From Mongoliitalea daihaiensis (GTDB lineage: Bacteria; Bacteroidota; Bacteroidia; Cytophagales; Cyclobacteriaceae): a stretch of DNA of 64,000 bases. Each line of letters starts with the position of its first letter. Positions within the stretch are counted from its first letter, which is position 1. Both the position numbers and the translations under genes were made by a program. The DNA lies in contig NZ_CP063779.1 of assembly GCF_021596945.1 (NCBI RefSeq), positions 2,702,001 through 2,766,000 on the forward strand, given 5' to 3'. This document shows, piece after piece, positions 30,036 through 39,423 of the stretch. The notes under the pieces were generated by a model. That model was not told the origin of the DNA and searched no databases. It saw only the letters and a program-made list of their open reading frames with translations.

Positions 30036-30986
30036 TTAAAAGTGATCTACAAGTGATTTGGTGGTGGCTTCTAAGATATCAAATGCATTTTCAGCCATTA
30101 GGTTTTCAGTGTCCAAAGTTGGGTTAACTTCTACAATTTCCCAACAGCATACACGCTTATCTTTGATGAGTTTAGCATTCAGGTTCAACGCCTCGTCTAC
30201 GGTCAGCCCATTGGGAACAGGGGTTCCTGTCCCTACTGAGATGGAAGAATCTAAACTATCTACATCAAAGGAAATATAAATTTGATCACAATCTTTCAAG
30301 ATTTCCAGTGCTTCTTGTGCGATTTGTGATACTCCTTTTTCCCTTACCTCCTCTGTTTTAAAGTTTTTGATGCCATATTTATCAATCAGGTAGTCCTCGG
30401 GTTGTTCGGTATCCCTAACGGAGATAAAAACAATGTCTTTTGGGTAGACTTTCGGATAGTCGCCGCCTATAACTTTGATTTTATCCCAAAAAAGGAGCGT
30501 GTCTTCAGAAGGTTGATTCACTTGACAATCCAAGTTGTCCGTCTGTATGCACATCGCCAAAGGCATTCCGTGCATGTTTCCCGAGGGCGTGGTAAACGGG
30601 GTATGTAAATCGGCATGCGCATCAATCCAAATGACCCCTAACCGCAACTGAGGGTGGGCTGCTTTGATGCCCATGATTGTTCCCGCTGCTGTGGAATGGT
30701 CTCCTGCAAGGACAATAGGGAACATTTTCTCCAAACGCAAGGTCTCGATGGTACTGTAGACATTTTTCAAAACGTGGTATACGCCATCGATGTATTTTGC
30801 ATGGGGGTATTTATTGCCACGAAAGAGAAAATTATTGGCGTCGGCAACATGGACGGGTTCAAATTTTGTAAAAAAATCAGATGTTTTATCCAAACTAGCA
30901 ATTTTTAAGGCATCTATCCCTAGACTAGCCCCTCGGGTCCCGGCTGCAATTTCCGAGCGTACTTCTACCAATTTTATATTTCTCAT
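30036..30986 (-). CDS. Arginase family ureohydrolase
   Basis: 316 residues. The manganese-site motifs of arginases are visible in order: AGDHS (usually GGDHS), IDAHADLHT, and SFDVDSLDSSISVGTGTPVPNG. The protein is expected to hydrolyse arginine to ornithine and urea; agmatinase or formiminoglutamase activity cannot be excluded, but GTPVPNG favours arginase. It heads the operon arginase-argS-gpx, and a TACTTTTG promoter element lies 36 bases upstream on its strand. Confidence 0.88.
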   Translation of the reverse strand: MRNIKLVEVRSEIAAGTRGASLGIDALKIASLDKTSDFFTKFEPVHVADANNFLFRGNKYPHAKYIDGVYHVLKNVYSTIETLRLEKMFPIVLAGDHSTAAGTIMGIKAAHPQLRLGVIWIDAHADLHTPFTTPSGNMHGMPLAMCIQTDNLDCQVNQPSEDTLLFWDKIKVIGGDYPKVYPKDIVFISVRDTEQPEDYLIDKYGIKNFKTEEVREKGVSQIAQEALEILKDCDQIYISFDVDSLDSSISVGTGTPVPNGLTVDEALNLNAKLIKDKRVCCWEIVEVNPTLDTENLMAENAFDILEATTKSLVDHF

Positions 30987-31022
30987 TGTTAAAAATTTGG
31001 GTTTATTTCAAATTGAACCGCG

Positions 31023-31030
31023 CAAAAGTA
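31023..31030 (-). promoter_or_regulatory. Promoter -7 element of the arginase-argS operon
   Basis: Read on the minus strand this is TACTTTTG followed by CGCG, a match to the Bacteroidota -7 element TAnnTTTG. It leaves a leader of about 30 bases before the arginase ATG at 30986. I did not find a well-spaced TTG -33 element. Confidence 0.55.
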
Positions 31031-31228
31031 GCTAAAATCCCTCAATTAACCATTTTTTCTATCAATTGAAATGGTTCGCTGAATGGCGATCTGTTCGCTA
31101 GCGCTAGGAATTTCTAATGAAAAAACCACCAAAAAAAGGGTGATAAAACTTAAGCGTTTAAGATTGATTGACTTGTTTTTTTAGAAGAAGACATTGCTTA
31201 ATTTTAGGCAAGTAAACCCTTATCATCC

Positions 31229-32383
31229 ATGTTTAGATCTAAATTACCTCAAGTTGAGACGACAATCTTTACTGTAATGACCAACTTAGCCAATACCTAT
31301 GAAGCCATCAACCTGGCTCAAGGATTTCCTGGTTTTGATTGTTATCCTTACCTGCAAGATTTGGTAGCTGAATATATGCAAAAAGGATACAATCAGTATG
31401 CCCCTATGCATGGGGTAGGGCTGCTAAGGCAACGGATTGAAGAGAAATCCAAGAATCTCTATGGTGTAAATTTTGATATGGAAACCGAAATAACAGTCGT
31501 CTCTGGAGCAACCGAGGCTTTGTTTGTAGCAATCACGACGGTAGTGCAGCCTGGAGATGAAGTGATTGTCTTAGAACCAGCCTACGATAGTTATGTGCCA
31601 GCCATCCAACTCAGCGGGGGGCTGCCTGTCTATGTGCAGCTACATGCCAAAGATTTTAGTGTAGACTGGCAACAAGTAAAAGATGCCATCAGTGAACGAA
31701 CCAAGGCAATTATCATCAACAATCCACATAACCCAGGTGGCTATGTATGGAAAAAAGCTGATTTTGAAACCTTGAGTGAATTGATAGGTGAACGAGAGAT
31801 TTATATTATCAGCGATGAGGTCTACGATCATATATTATTTGATGAACGCAAGCACCTTTCTCCATGCATGTTTGAATCTCTTCAGCAGAAAACCTTTGTC
31901 TGTGGCTCCTTGGGTAAAACTTTTCATGTGACAGGTTGGAAAATCGGCTATTGTTTGGCCCCTGTTCAGTTGACCAAAGAGTTCCGGAAAATTCATCAGT
32001 ATGTAACTTTCAGTACGGCTACCCCATTTCAGTTTGCTTTAGCGGATTTCATGGTGGACCCAACCCGTTATTTACACGTCGGAGAGTTTTATGAATCTAA
32101 GCGAAACCTTTTTTTAAAGGGATTACGAGAAACCAAGTTTAAGTTTACACCAGCAGAGGGTAGTTTTTTTCAAACCGTATCTTATGGTCATCTGAGTAAA
32201 GAAGCGGACTATGAATTGGCAAAAAAGATGACCGTACAAGCAAAAGTTGCGGCAATCCCTGTTTCATCATTCTATCATGAAAAAAAAGATCACAAACAGT
32301 TACGATTTTGCTTTGCAAAAGAAGACGATGTATTGGAAGAAGCAGTCGATCGATTAATTGACTTTTCTAGACACATACGGTAA
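31229..32383 (+). CDS. Class I/II pyridoxal-phosphate aminotransferase
   Basis: 384 residues, fold type I. The PLP lysine is Lys230 in SLGKTFHVTGWKIGY. NNPHNPGG, the substrate/phosphate-binding Asn-Pro motif, and the Asp-Glu-Val-Tyr of ISDEVYDH are in place, and the C-terminal Arg lies in LRFCF. The N-terminal NLAQGFPGFD is typical of the methionine/kynurenine aminotransferase group (YbdL-like), which transaminates methionine and aromatic amino acids. It is a single gene, convergent with the lipoprotein at 32395. Confidence 0.9.
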   Translation: MFRSKLPQVETTIFTVMTNLANTYEAINLAQGFPGFDCYPYLQDLVAEYMQKGYNQYAPMHGVGLLRQRIEEKSKNLYGVNFDMETEITVVSGATEALFVAITTVVQPGDEVIVLEPAYDSYVPAIQLSGGLPVYVQLHAKDFSVDWQQVKDAISERTKAIIINNPHNPGGYVWKKADFETLSELIGEREIYIISDEVYDHILFDERKHLSPCMFESLQQKTFVCGSLGKTFHVTGWKIGYCLAPVQLTKEFRKIHQYVTFSTATPFQFALADFMVDPTRYLHVGEFYESKRNLFLKGLRETKFKFTPAEGSFFQTVSYGHLSKEADYELAKKMTVQAKVAAIPVSSFYHEKKDHKQLRFCFAKEDDVLEEAVDRLIDFSRHIR

Positions 32384-32394
32384 TAAGCAATTCC

Positions 32395-33069
32395 TTAGCG
32401 TCGCCTTATTTGATTGAGCGTGACTTCTGGCGAAGAGGCAATATTGCTTCTATGAAGCGAACGGTCTTGGATTTGAACATCAATTCGGATGGTATCATTT
32501 CTAAAAATAGATTCCCAACCGAAAGATTGCATGGCATATTGGATACTTCCTTCAACCGCTTGACCGGTGTTGCTGTTGAGTATTCGCGGAAAACGTCCAT
32601 TGAACGATGTGAAAAAAGGTGGATCCTGCCAACGGAATTCAGAAAATTGACCATTTCGCTTGATGAAGAACCGAACGAAGATATTATTATGATTTTCGTT
32701 TTGTTCTACCCATACAGTGTCTCTGACGATGACATTATTGACCAATGGGTTGATTATCCAATCCAATGGATTGAAGTTGGGGGCCTCAGCAGGTCTATTG
32801 CTGAAAAAAATCAAAGCTCCTTGAGGTGTCCTTCGAAAGTTGATAGGATTGAATGGTGGGTCTATCTCCGTTGGATTGAGTCCTAAATCTCCCTCCGCAT
32901 CTTTAAATCCAATACGGATGATTAAGGAGTCTGCTCCAGCTGTGGGTACAAATTCAACACTTTCAAAATTGATTTCAGGGACCGTTGGGAAATTTTCAGG
33001 GGCGTTGACACAACCCACTCCCAAGAGTAATATGGCTACGATAAAAAGATAATTTTTTAGGCTTCGCAT
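32395..33069 (-). CDS. Hypothetical lipoprotein
   Basis: 224 residues with a clear lipoprotein signal (IVAILLLGVGC, lipidated Cys at about 20). The mature part is beta-rich, starting with a strand-turn region that contains FKDAEGDLGLNP, as seen in secreted Bacteroidota proteins of Ig-like fold. I do not recognise a family with known function. It is transcribed away from the LuxE-like gene at 33140 and convergently with the aminotransferase. Confidence 0.75.
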   Translation of the reverse strand: MRSLKNYLFIVAILLLGVGCVNAPENFPTVPEINFESVEFVPTAGADSLIIRIGFKDAEGDLGLNPTEIDPPFNPINFRRTPQGALIFFSNRPAEAPNFNPLDWIINPLVNNVIVRDTVWVEQNENHNNIFVRFFIKRNGQFSEFRWQDPPFFTSFNGRFPRILNSNTGQAVEGSIQYAMQSFGWESIFRNDTIRIDVQIQDRSLHRSNIASSPEVTLNQIRRR

Positions 33070-33139
33070 GCGCTTGTATCTTTACATTCACGAATAAAAC
33101 GTAAAATTGCTGAAATTTCCGAGGACAAATTATAAAACG

Positions 33140-34135
33140 ATGAAATATTTCAAAAGTTTTGAAGCTGATTTAATTAATATCACAGAGGAAAATTTTGAGT
33201 CCTTAGCTCTTCGGGTATTTTATTTTCAGGCATTGCACAATCCTGTTTACAAAAAATACCTATTTCATCGCAATATTTCAGCACAAACTATTCATACTTT
33301 AGAAGAAATCCCCTTTTTACCTATACAGTTTTTTAAAGACAACAAGGTTTATTGCTTAGGAGAAGAGCAGGAGGAAGGGTTCTTTTCCAGTTCAGGGACT
33401 ACAGGAATGATCACAAGCAAGCATTACTATTGGTCTAAAGCATTTTATTTGCAGCATGCGCGCAGGATCTTCGAAAAGGAATATGGAGCTTTGAATAAGT
33501 TTCATGTCTTGGCTTTATTGCCTGCATATTTAGAGCGGGAGGGGAGTTCATTAGTTGCAATGGCAGAAGATTTTATACTTCATTCGGAAAGCAGCTATTC
33601 CGGATTTTATCTTTACGACCACGACCGATTGCTCGATCAATTGCAGCTTTTAGCTGGGACTGACAAGCAAGTTTTATTATTGGGAGTGACCTTCGCTTTA
33701 TTGGATTTGGCAGAAAAATTCGAAAAAATCCCCCAAATGAACAATTTGATTGTGATGGAAACGGGGGGAATGAAAGGGAGAAGAAAAGAAATGATCCGCG
33801 AGGAAGTTCATGATATTCTCAAAGACGCGTATAAAGTGAAGCAGATTCATTCGGAGTATGGAATGACGGAATTGCTTTCTCAAGCCTATTCCAAAGGAGA
33901 GGGAAAATATACCTTGCCTCCAAGCATGCGGATTTTGTTGCGCGACATCAATGACCCATTATCGTACACCACCCGTAGCACAGGGGGAATAAATGTAATC
34001 GATTTAGCCAATTTTCACTCCTGTTCATTTATTGAAACCCAGGATTTAGGCAGGTTTGATGAAGTGGGGAAATTGGAAGTATTGGGTAGGTTTGATAACA
34101 GTGAAACGCGCGGGTGTAATTTAATGGTGAATTAA
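33140..34135 (+). CDS. LuxE/acyl-protein synthetase-like adenylating enzyme
   Basis: 331 residues from the ATG at 33140 (MKYFKSFEADL); a longer frame from 33107 would use TTG. The P-loop SSSGTTGMITSKHY matches the AMP-binding superfamily motif [ST]SG[ST]TG. Downstream METGG, SEYGMTELLSQAY (the YGxTE motif), and a C-terminal DLGRFDE / ETRG segment fit the ANL fold. The small size and N-terminus are those of the LuxE/acyl-protein synthetase group, which activates a carboxylate as adenylate. Substrate unknown. A small lipoprotein gene follows after 52 bases. Confidence 0.75.
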   Translation: MKYFKSFEADLINITEENFESLALRVFYFQALHNPVYKKYLFHRNISAQTIHTLEEIPFLPIQFFKDNKVYCLGEEQEEGFFSSSGTTGMITSKHYYWSKAFYLQHARRIFEKEYGALNKFHVLALLPAYLEREGSSLVAMAEDFILHSESSYSGFYLYDHDRLLDQLQLLAGTDKQVLLLGVTFALLDLAEKFEKIPQMNNLIVMETGGMKGRRKEMIREEVHDILKDAYKVKQIHSEYGMTELLSQAYSKGEGKYTLPPSMRILLRDINDPLSYTTRSTGGINVIDLANFHSCSFIETQDLGRFDEVGKLEVLGRFDNSETRGCNLMVN

Positions 34136-34187
34136 TTCTTGTATATCTTGATCGAATTAGACATATTTGACACAAAATAGTAACTAT

Positions 34188-34307
34188 ATGAAAAGGTTTG
34201 GAATTATTGTTATGGCATTGGCTATTTTTGCGCTTTCTTCATGTGCGGCAAGTAAACCATGTCCAGCTTACGCTAAAGTAACTGATAATCAGGAAGTAAA
34301 AGGATAA
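34188..34307 (+). CDS. Very small lipoprotein (39 residues)
   Basis: ATG at 34188, TAA at 34305-34307. The peptide has a basic start (MKRFG), a hydrophobic stretch, and a lipobox ending in Cys (ALSSCAAS), then KPCPAYAK. Tiny lipoproteins with a C-x-x-x-K-P-C-P-A-Y pattern recur in Bacteroidota genomes; their function is not known to me. It lies between the LuxE-like gene and the terminator hairpin at 34306-34344. Confidence 0.7.
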   Translation: MKRFGIIVMALAIFALSSCAASKPCPAYAKVTDNQEVKG

Positions 34308-34344
34308 AAAATATGCTGACTTTTAATAGTCAGCATATTTTTTT
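34306..34344. terminator. Bidirectional terminator overlapping the end of the response regulator gene
   Basis: Stem AAAAAATATGCTGACT (34306-34321) and AGTCAGCATATTTTTTT (34328-34344), loop of six. It ends in runs of T in both directions. The convergent regulator gene stops inside the loop at 34323-34325, so its last codons form one arm. Confidence 0.85.
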
Positions 34345-35480
34345 ACATCGTCTAGAGAAATTGTTTTTTCTCCCAATATCACTAAGCGTTCGACTACGTT
34401 TCTCAGCTCCCGTATATTGCCTGTCCAAGAAAATTTTTGTAATTCTTTGATGGCATCGGCTGAAATGCTCTTTTGGCTTGTACCATAATCTGCGGCGATA
34501 TCTCCCAAGAATTTATCAACCAATTCCGGGATGTCTTCTACCCGCTCTTTTAATGCAGGTACTTGAATCAAAATAACACTTAATCTATGATATAAGTCTT
34601 CCCTGAATTTACCCTCTTCAATTTCTTTTTTAAGGTCTTTGTTGGTCGCTGCTAATACACGAACATCTACTTTGATATCCTTATCTCCTCCAACACGCGT
34701 AACTTTATGTTCTTGAAGTGCCCGAAGTACCTTTGATTGAGCGGATAAACTCATATCTCCAATTTCATCCAAAAACAGAGTCCCTCCGTTAGCCTGTTCA
34801 AACTTCCCTACTCTTTGTTTTATAGCCGATGTGAAAGCGCCTTTTTCATGACCAAATAATTCACTTTCAATCAATTCGGCTGGAATTGCCGCACAGTTTA
34901 CGGCAATAAAGGGTGCTTGGGACCTGTTACTTTTGGCATGCAGCCAATGCGCCACCAATTCTTTTCCTGTCCCATTGGGTCCAGTAATCAAAACCCGTGC
35001 ATCGGTAGGTGCAACTTTTTCTATCGTATTTTTCACATCTTGGATAGCTGAAGAATTTCCCACCATATCCAATTTTTGGGATAATTTCTTCTTCAGGACC
35101 TTCGTCTCGGAAACCAAGTTTTTTTTGTCTAGGGCATTCCTTACGGTCAATAGCAAACGATTAAGATCCGGCGGTTTGGGTACAAAGTCAAAAGCGCCTT
35201 TTTTAGTGGCTTCTACAGCGGTTTCAATGCTTCCATGTGCAGAAATCATGATGAATTGGGGGTTTTTCTCAAGTTCTTTTGCCTTTTCTAAAACCTCCAT
35301 ACCGTCCATTTTAGGCATTTTGATATCACATAAGACAAGGTCATAATCCTCCTCAATGATCTTTTTCAAACCAATTTCTCCATCAGGAGCCTCATCTACT
35401 TGGTACTTCTCATACTCTAAAATTTCTTTTAAAGTAGCTCTAATGACTTTTTCGTCATCGATAATCAAAATTTTTGACAT
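34323..35480 (-). CDS. NtrC-like response regulator lacking a DNA-binding domain
   Basis: 385 residues. Receiver domain 1-120 with phospho-acceptor Asp52 (LVLCDIKMPKMDG) and Lys102. AAA+ sigma-54-type ATPase about 140-370 with Walker A GPNGTGKE (167-174), Walker B LFLDEIGDMS, and an arginine-finger region with REDLYHRL. Two oddities: the sigma-54-contacting loop reads GAFTSA (214-219) instead of GAFTGA, and the protein stops at VKKYADY with no Fis-type helix-turn-helix. It could act from solution or through a partner. A histidine kinase partner is not in the window. Confidence 0.9.
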   Translation of the reverse strand: MSKILIIDDEKVIRATLKEILEYEKYQVDEAPDGEIGLKKIIEEDYDLVLCDIKMPKMDGMEVLEKAKELEKNPQFIMISAHGSIETAVEATKKGAFDFVPKPPDLNRLLLTVRNALDKKNLVSETKVLKKKLSQKLDMVGNSSAIQDVKNTIEKVAPTDARVLITGPNGTGKELVAHWLHAKSNRSQAPFIAVNCAAIPAELIESELFGHEKGAFTSAIKQRVGKFEQANGGTLFLDEIGDMSLSAQSKVLRALQEHKVTRVGGDKDIKVDVRVLAATNKDLKKEIEEGKFREDLYHRLSVILIQVPALKERVEDIPELVDKFLGDIAADYGTSQKSISADAIKELQKFSWTGNIRELRNVVERLVILGEKTISLDDVKKYADY

Positions 35481-35508
35481 ATCCCTAATTGATCAAATGC
35501 AAAGAAAA

Positions 35509-35892
35509 ATGCAAGCCTATAAGCCGGGTTCTGTTCCTCTTGCGAGGCATCTGTCATTTATCTAGGTCTTGATTTGCACCAAGACTCCATCGACCTACCC
35601 ATCCCGCACAAAGGCGAGCCACCTTTCCCGAAATTTAATTCGGCGCGGGACCTATTTGGTCTTTCAACCCATAAGGTTTACCCTGCAGTCTTTGTCACCA
35701 AAAACCCGGTGGGCTCTTACCCCACCTTTTCACCCTTATCCCGATAGCTATCGGGACGGTTTGTTTTCTGTGGCACTGTCTGTAGACCTACCATCTCTAG
35801 TAAGCCCCCTTCCCGTTAGGAAGTATGGTGCTCTGTGTTGCCCGGACTTTCCTCTCTCCCGTACATGGGACAGCGACAGATCGGCTTGCATC
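35509..35892 (-). ncRNA. rnpB: RNase P RNA (class A)
   Basis: Read on the minus strand the RNA starts in ATGCAAGCC and ends in GGCTTGCAT, which pair as helix P1. Universal segments are present: GAGGAAAGTCCGGGCAACAC near the 5' end (about 35835-35855), AGGGTGAAAAGGTGGGGTAA and AGAGCCCACC in the middle, and GAACCCGGCTTATAGGC near the 3' end. Length is about 384 bases, right for a bacterial type A RNA. A perfect CCCGATAGCTATCGGG hairpin sits at about 35742-35757. It processes tRNA 5' ends with RnpA. Ends are estimated from helix P1 and could be off by a few bases. Open frames here are not genes. Confidence 0.96.
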
Positions 35893-36135
35893 TTGCAAAG
35901 TAAGTTAATATTTTTATTTGTAACACACCTGTATGAAGTTTAATGACAAGGCTCAGCTGAGTCTTGAGAAGTGACAAATGGACAACAATGCCATCATTTT
36001 TAAATATCATTTATCCTGTAAATGAAAAAAATCAACGCCAATGACAGCAAGCTTGATTTTAGTCTATAATCTTTATTAATGATTTCCATCAAAATAGTTA
36101 ATATATAGAAAGAATCAATGAAAGAGATCTGATTC

Positions 36136-36158
36136 TTATTTGGATTAAGTTTAAATAG
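36136..36158. promoter_or_regulatory. Palindromic operator A at the TonB receptor promoter
   Basis: A 23-base imperfect palindrome, TATTTGGATTAA with GTTTAAATA, filling the space between the -33 and -7 elements. It resembles 45521-45543 and 36176-36198. A repressor bound here would block RNA polymerase. A DtxR-like metal regulator is my inference. Confidence 0.5.
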
Positions 36159-36170
36159 ACTATACTTTTG
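36140..36170 (+). promoter_or_regulatory. Promoter of the TonB-dependent receptor
   Basis: TTG at 36140-36142 and TACTTTTG at 36163-36170 with 20 bases between them, matching the Bacteroidota -33/-7 consensus (TTG, 19-21 bases, TAnnTTTG). Transcription should begin near 36177, giving a short leader before the ATG at 36200. Confidence 0.65.
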
Positions 36171-36175
36171 CATCG

Positions 36176-36198
36176 TTAATTGAATTTAATCTAAATAA
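36176..36198. promoter_or_regulatory. Palindromic operator B at the transcription start
   Basis: A second member of the same 23-base family (TTAATTGAATTT then AATCTAAATAA), ending two bases before the receptor ATG and overlapping the predicted start of transcription. 19 of 23 positions agree with the idealised palindrome. Confidence 0.45.
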
Positions 36199-36199
36199 G

Positions 36200-38647
36200 A
36201 TGAGAATCGCTATACAAAATATTTTAGCAATAATTTTCACACTAGCTTTTGTACAGGTTGTGAAAGCGCATAGCATTGAATACAATTCGGAATATTATAC
36301 TGTTGATGAGGATGAGGAAGTGGTGAAAGGAATTATCCGAGCCCAAAGTGGTGACCCAGTTCCTTTTGCAAACATTCAGGTTCTCGGCACCATCAAAGGA
36401 GCGGTGGCAGATATCAATGGAGTATTTTCACTTGTGAATATTCCCAACGGTACCTATGAAATCAAAGTATCAGCGGTAGGGTATCGCTCGGAGACTAGAA
36501 AGGTCGAGATCATCAATGGTCAAATTCAGGAATTGGAAGTTATTTTTTCTGAGATAGGTGTTGATATGCCTGAAATAACAATCATTTCAAGCAAAGATCG
36601 CTTATTTTCAAAAACTCCAGGATCAGTAAACTATATAGACAGACGGGAACTTGATTTTGTCAATCCGATCAGTATTGCAGAGGCATTGCGACGCACCCCG
36701 GGGGTCAATGTGGTAGAAGATGACCTCACTGGCATGCGTTTGAGTATGGGTATCCGCGGTTTGGATCCTAACATGAGTCGCTCCATATTGATTATGGAGG
36801 ATGGAGTTCCTGTTGCTTTGAATCCCTATGGAGAGCCTGAGATGTACTACACCCCTCCAGTAGATCGCATGGAAGGAATGGAGATATTGAAGGGTTCCGG
36901 TCAGATTCTCTATGGACCTCGTACAGTAGGGGGGGTTGTCAATTTTATTACTGCGAATCCTCCAGAATCGTCTCAAGGCAGAATCAACATCCAAGGGGGA
37001 CAGGGTGGTTATTTTTCAGGGTTGGTCAATTATGGAAATACAGTAGGTAATACAGGTTATCATGTGAGTCTGTTGAGAAGAAGTGCGGATAACTTAGGCC
37101 CAACAACCTTTGGTTTGACAGATTTGAATGCAAAATTTCTTTTTGATCTAAATGAACGGTCTGAGTTGGGTATGAAAATTGGCGTTTATGAGGAAACCTC
37201 CAATACTACCTACATAGGCCTAAATCAATTGATGTTTGACAGAGGAGGAAATGATTTTACTCATTTATCTCCCGATGATAGGTTGGATGTTAGACGGCTT
37301 TCTTTGAGTTTATCACATCAATATAGAATCAACGAGCATGTAAAGCTTAGGACTATTGCTTACGGATACTCGACCATTCGTAATTGGAGTAGACAGGATT
37401 TTTCTCAAAACATTAACAATACCCCTCCTGCGAATTGGACAGGCGTAGTATGGGGGGACGTGGAAGTTCCTGGTGGGGCTATTTTCATGAGAGACGGTAC
37501 AGGAAATCGGGATCGTACCTACGAGGTGGCAGGAATCGAACCTAGGATCGAGGCTAATCACAATTTGTTTAACTTGAAAAATGAATTAATTACCGGAGTT
37601 CGCCTTCATTATGAAAGAGCTTTTGTGCGACGGATCAACGGTACCAAGGCTGGTGTTCGCAGTGGTGATTTACGAGAAGATGAAATCAGGACAGGTCATG
37701 CATTGAGCGGATATTTTCAAAATACTACCAATATCTCATCAAAGTTTGATGTAAATGTTGGTCTTCGCTATGAAAATTATGTTGCAGAACGAGATATTTT
37801 AAGAAGACCTTTTGGGGGAGTTGTCATAGATACTGTTTTGGTAGGAACCAATGTGGTCAGTGAGTTTATTCCAGGAGCGGGATTCAACTACCGTCCTTCT
37901 ACTAAAGTGAATATATTTGGTGGAGTACATAGGGGTTTTGGTCCTCCAAGATTACAAGATGCAGTTACGGGTGAAGGTCAAGCATTGGATTTAGATGCTG
38001 AATCTTCTGTTAACATTGAGTTGGGGATGCGTTCTCAATTCACCCCTTGGTTATTTGTTGAAGTAGCAGGTTTTCGAATGGATTTCAGTAATCAGATTAT
38101 TCCTGTTGCCCAATCGTTGGGTGGTGCTGGTTTTGGAGTTGTTAACGCTGGACGAACACTCCATGAGGGGGTAGAGGCGATGGTGAATTTTGAGCTTTCA
38201 AAGTTACTCAATTGGGAAAAGACCAACTTATTTTATGATGCAAATATTACCTATGTTAATTCAGTTTTTGGTGCTGATCGAATCATTAATGAGGTGAATG
38301 TTAGAGGCCTTAGGACTCCCTACGCTCCAGAATGGTTGATTAATACAGCATTGACTCTTGAAACGGAAATGGGTTTTGGAGGACGTCTGACATTAAATCA
38401 TGTTGGCCAGCAATTTACAGATCAATTGAATACAGTAGAACCGCGTTTTGATGGCCGCATAGGATTGATGCCAGCATTTACCACCATTGATGCTACCTTG
38501 ATCTATGATGTTAAAAAGTGGAATTCACGATTTAATTTGACAATCAAAAATTTAACAAACGAACGTTTTATTGCATCTAGAAGGCCAGAAGGAATTCGCT
38601 TAGGTCTGCCTAGATTCATTACAGCGGGATATGAGTTTAGGTTCTAA
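36200..38647 (+). CDS. TonB-dependent outer membrane receptor (FecA-like)
   Basis: 815 residues. Signal peptide about 1-23 (LAFVQVVKA). A carboxypeptidase-D-regulatory-like domain, about 40-125 ([20 protein letters not shown]), is the N-terminal extension common in Bacteroidota. The plug follows, about 140-260, with [22 protein letters not shown] and [15 protein letters not shown] 22-strand barrel ends in the aromatic residue Phe (GYEFRF). Such receptors import ferric siderophores or citrate using TonB. The two operator-like palindromes at its promoter support iron or manganese control. It stands alone and is closed by a terminator at 38836-38871. Confidence 0.92.
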   Translation: MRIAIQNILAIIFTLAFVQVVKAHSIEYNSEYYTVDEDEEVVKGIIRAQSGDPVPFANIQVLGTIKGAVADINGVFSLVNIPNGTYEIKVSAVGYRSETRKVEIINGQIQELEVIFSEIGVDMPEITIISSKDRLFSKTPGSVNYIDRRELDFVNPISIAEALRRTPGVNVVEDDLTGMRLSMGIRGLDPNMSRSILIMEDGVPVALNPYGEPEMYYTPPVDRMEGMEILKGSGQILYGPRTVGGVVNFITANPPESSQGRINIQGGQGGYFSGLVNYGNTVGNTGYHVSLLRRSADNLGPTTFGLTDLNAKFLFDLNERSELGMKIGVYEETSNTTYIGLNQLMFDRGGNDFTHLSPDDRLDVRRLSLSLSHQYRINEHVKLRTIAYGYSTIRNWSRQDFSQNINNTPPANWTGVVWGDVEVPGGAIFMRDGTGNRDRTYEVAGIEPRIEANHNLFNLKNELITGVRLHYERAFVRRINGTKAGVRSGDLREDEIRTGHALSGYFQNTTNISSKFDVNVGLRYENYVAERDILRRPFGGVVIDTVLVGTNVVSEFIPGAGFNYRPSTKVNIFGGVHRGFGPPRLQDAVTGEGQALDLDAESSVNIELGMRSQFTPWLFVEVAGFRMDFSNQIIPVAQSLGGAGFGVVNAGRTLHEGVEAMVNFELSKLLNWEKTNLFYDANITYVNSVFGADRIINEVNVRGLRTPYAPEWLINTALTLETEMGFGGRLTLNHVGQQFTDQLNTVEPRFDGRIGLMPAFTTIDATLIYDVKKWNSRFNLTIKNLTNERFIASRRPEGIRLGLPRFITAGYEFRF

Positions 38648-38835
38648 CTCTCCTGATGTCTAATAAGAGTATTTGTAGAAATGAGCCTAGGCTGTCATGT
38701 TTGCATGTTTTAACTTGGTTTCTAACACGTAATGAAAAAAAAATAAATATTTTTTCTACTGTTCGAAACAAAAATAAAGCGAAGCTGTTCTACTATCATA
38801 AAGGCTTTAAAAGCTTTTCTTCATAGTGCTGGGTT

Positions 38836-38871
38836 GAACCGTTCCATTCATTTGGAGCGGTTCTTTTTTTT
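38836..38871 (+). terminator. Intrinsic terminator after the TonB receptor
   Basis: Stem GAACCGTTCC (38836-38845) with GGAGCGGTTC (38854-38863), loop of eight, followed by eight T. It lies about 190 bases after the receptor stop and just ahead of the thioesterase gene. Confidence 0.8.
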
Positions 38872-38919
38872 GCTCACCTTAGTTTTTGTAAGTTCGTAAT
38901 CTTAAGTTGAATCCATGCT

Positions 38920-39378
38920 ATGAATCCCAAAGCCAAAAAGAAGTACATTCGATTGATCAAATTACTGAATTTTTACCCTCCCTATCTGTTTTCAGGCATT
39001 CGGGTGATCGATTACAATGAATCTTTTACCTATTTTAAAGTTCGGCTTAACTTAACTTGGTACAATCGCAATTTGGTAGGCACGGCATTTGGTGGCTCGC
39101 TGTATGCCATGTGTGATCCTTTTTTTATGTTTATCCTCATCATCAATTTAGGGAAAGAATATATTGTGTGGGATAAGGCGGCATGCATTGATTTTGTAAA
39201 GCCAGGGAAGGGGACTGTTTATGCGGAATTTTCTTTGACTACGCAGGATATTGAAAATATTCGTGAAGAAGTGGATTCCTTGGGTAAAAAGGTATTTACT
39301 TTCCCATGTAAAGTGGTGGATAAAGATGGCAACACCATAGCAACCCTCTCCAAAGATGTGTATGTAAGGAAAAAATAA
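38920..39378 (+). CDS. DUF4442/hotdog-fold thioesterase-like protein
   Basis: 152 residues. The central NLVGTAFGGSLYAMCDPFF resembles the hotdog-fold helix of PaaI/DUF4442 proteins, where a Gly-Gly-Ser turn precedes the core helix. It ends in beta strands. A role in acyl-CoA or acyl-carrier hydrolysis is inferred from the fold only; the catalytic Asp of PaaI enzymes is not evident. It is followed after 45 bases by the DUF3109 gene, which has its own promoter-like element. Confidence 0.7.
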   Translation: MNPKAKKKYIRLIKLLNFYPPYLFSGIRVIDYNESFTYFKVRLNLTWYNRNLVGTAFGGSLYAMCDPFFMFILIINLGKEYIVWDKAACIDFVKPGKGTVYAEFSLTTQDIENIREEVDSLGKKVFTFPCKVVDKDGNTIATLSKDVYVRKK

Positions 39379-39400
39379 GTAGGCTTTCTGTAAATCTCTC

Positions 39401-39408
39401 TACATTTG
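39401..39408 (+). promoter_or_regulatory. Candidate -7 element for the DUF3109 gene
   Basis: TACATTTG, an exact TAnnTTTG match, 15 bases before the ATG at 39424. No well-placed TTG -33 element, so support is partial. Confidence 0.4.
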
Positions 39409-39423
39409 TAAAAATTTAGGATT

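Noticed and set aside
35356-36010. Open frames overlapping the RNase P gene
   Set aside because: The conserved RNase P segments and P1 pairing explain this stretch; the frames have no protein similarity and cross the RNA.
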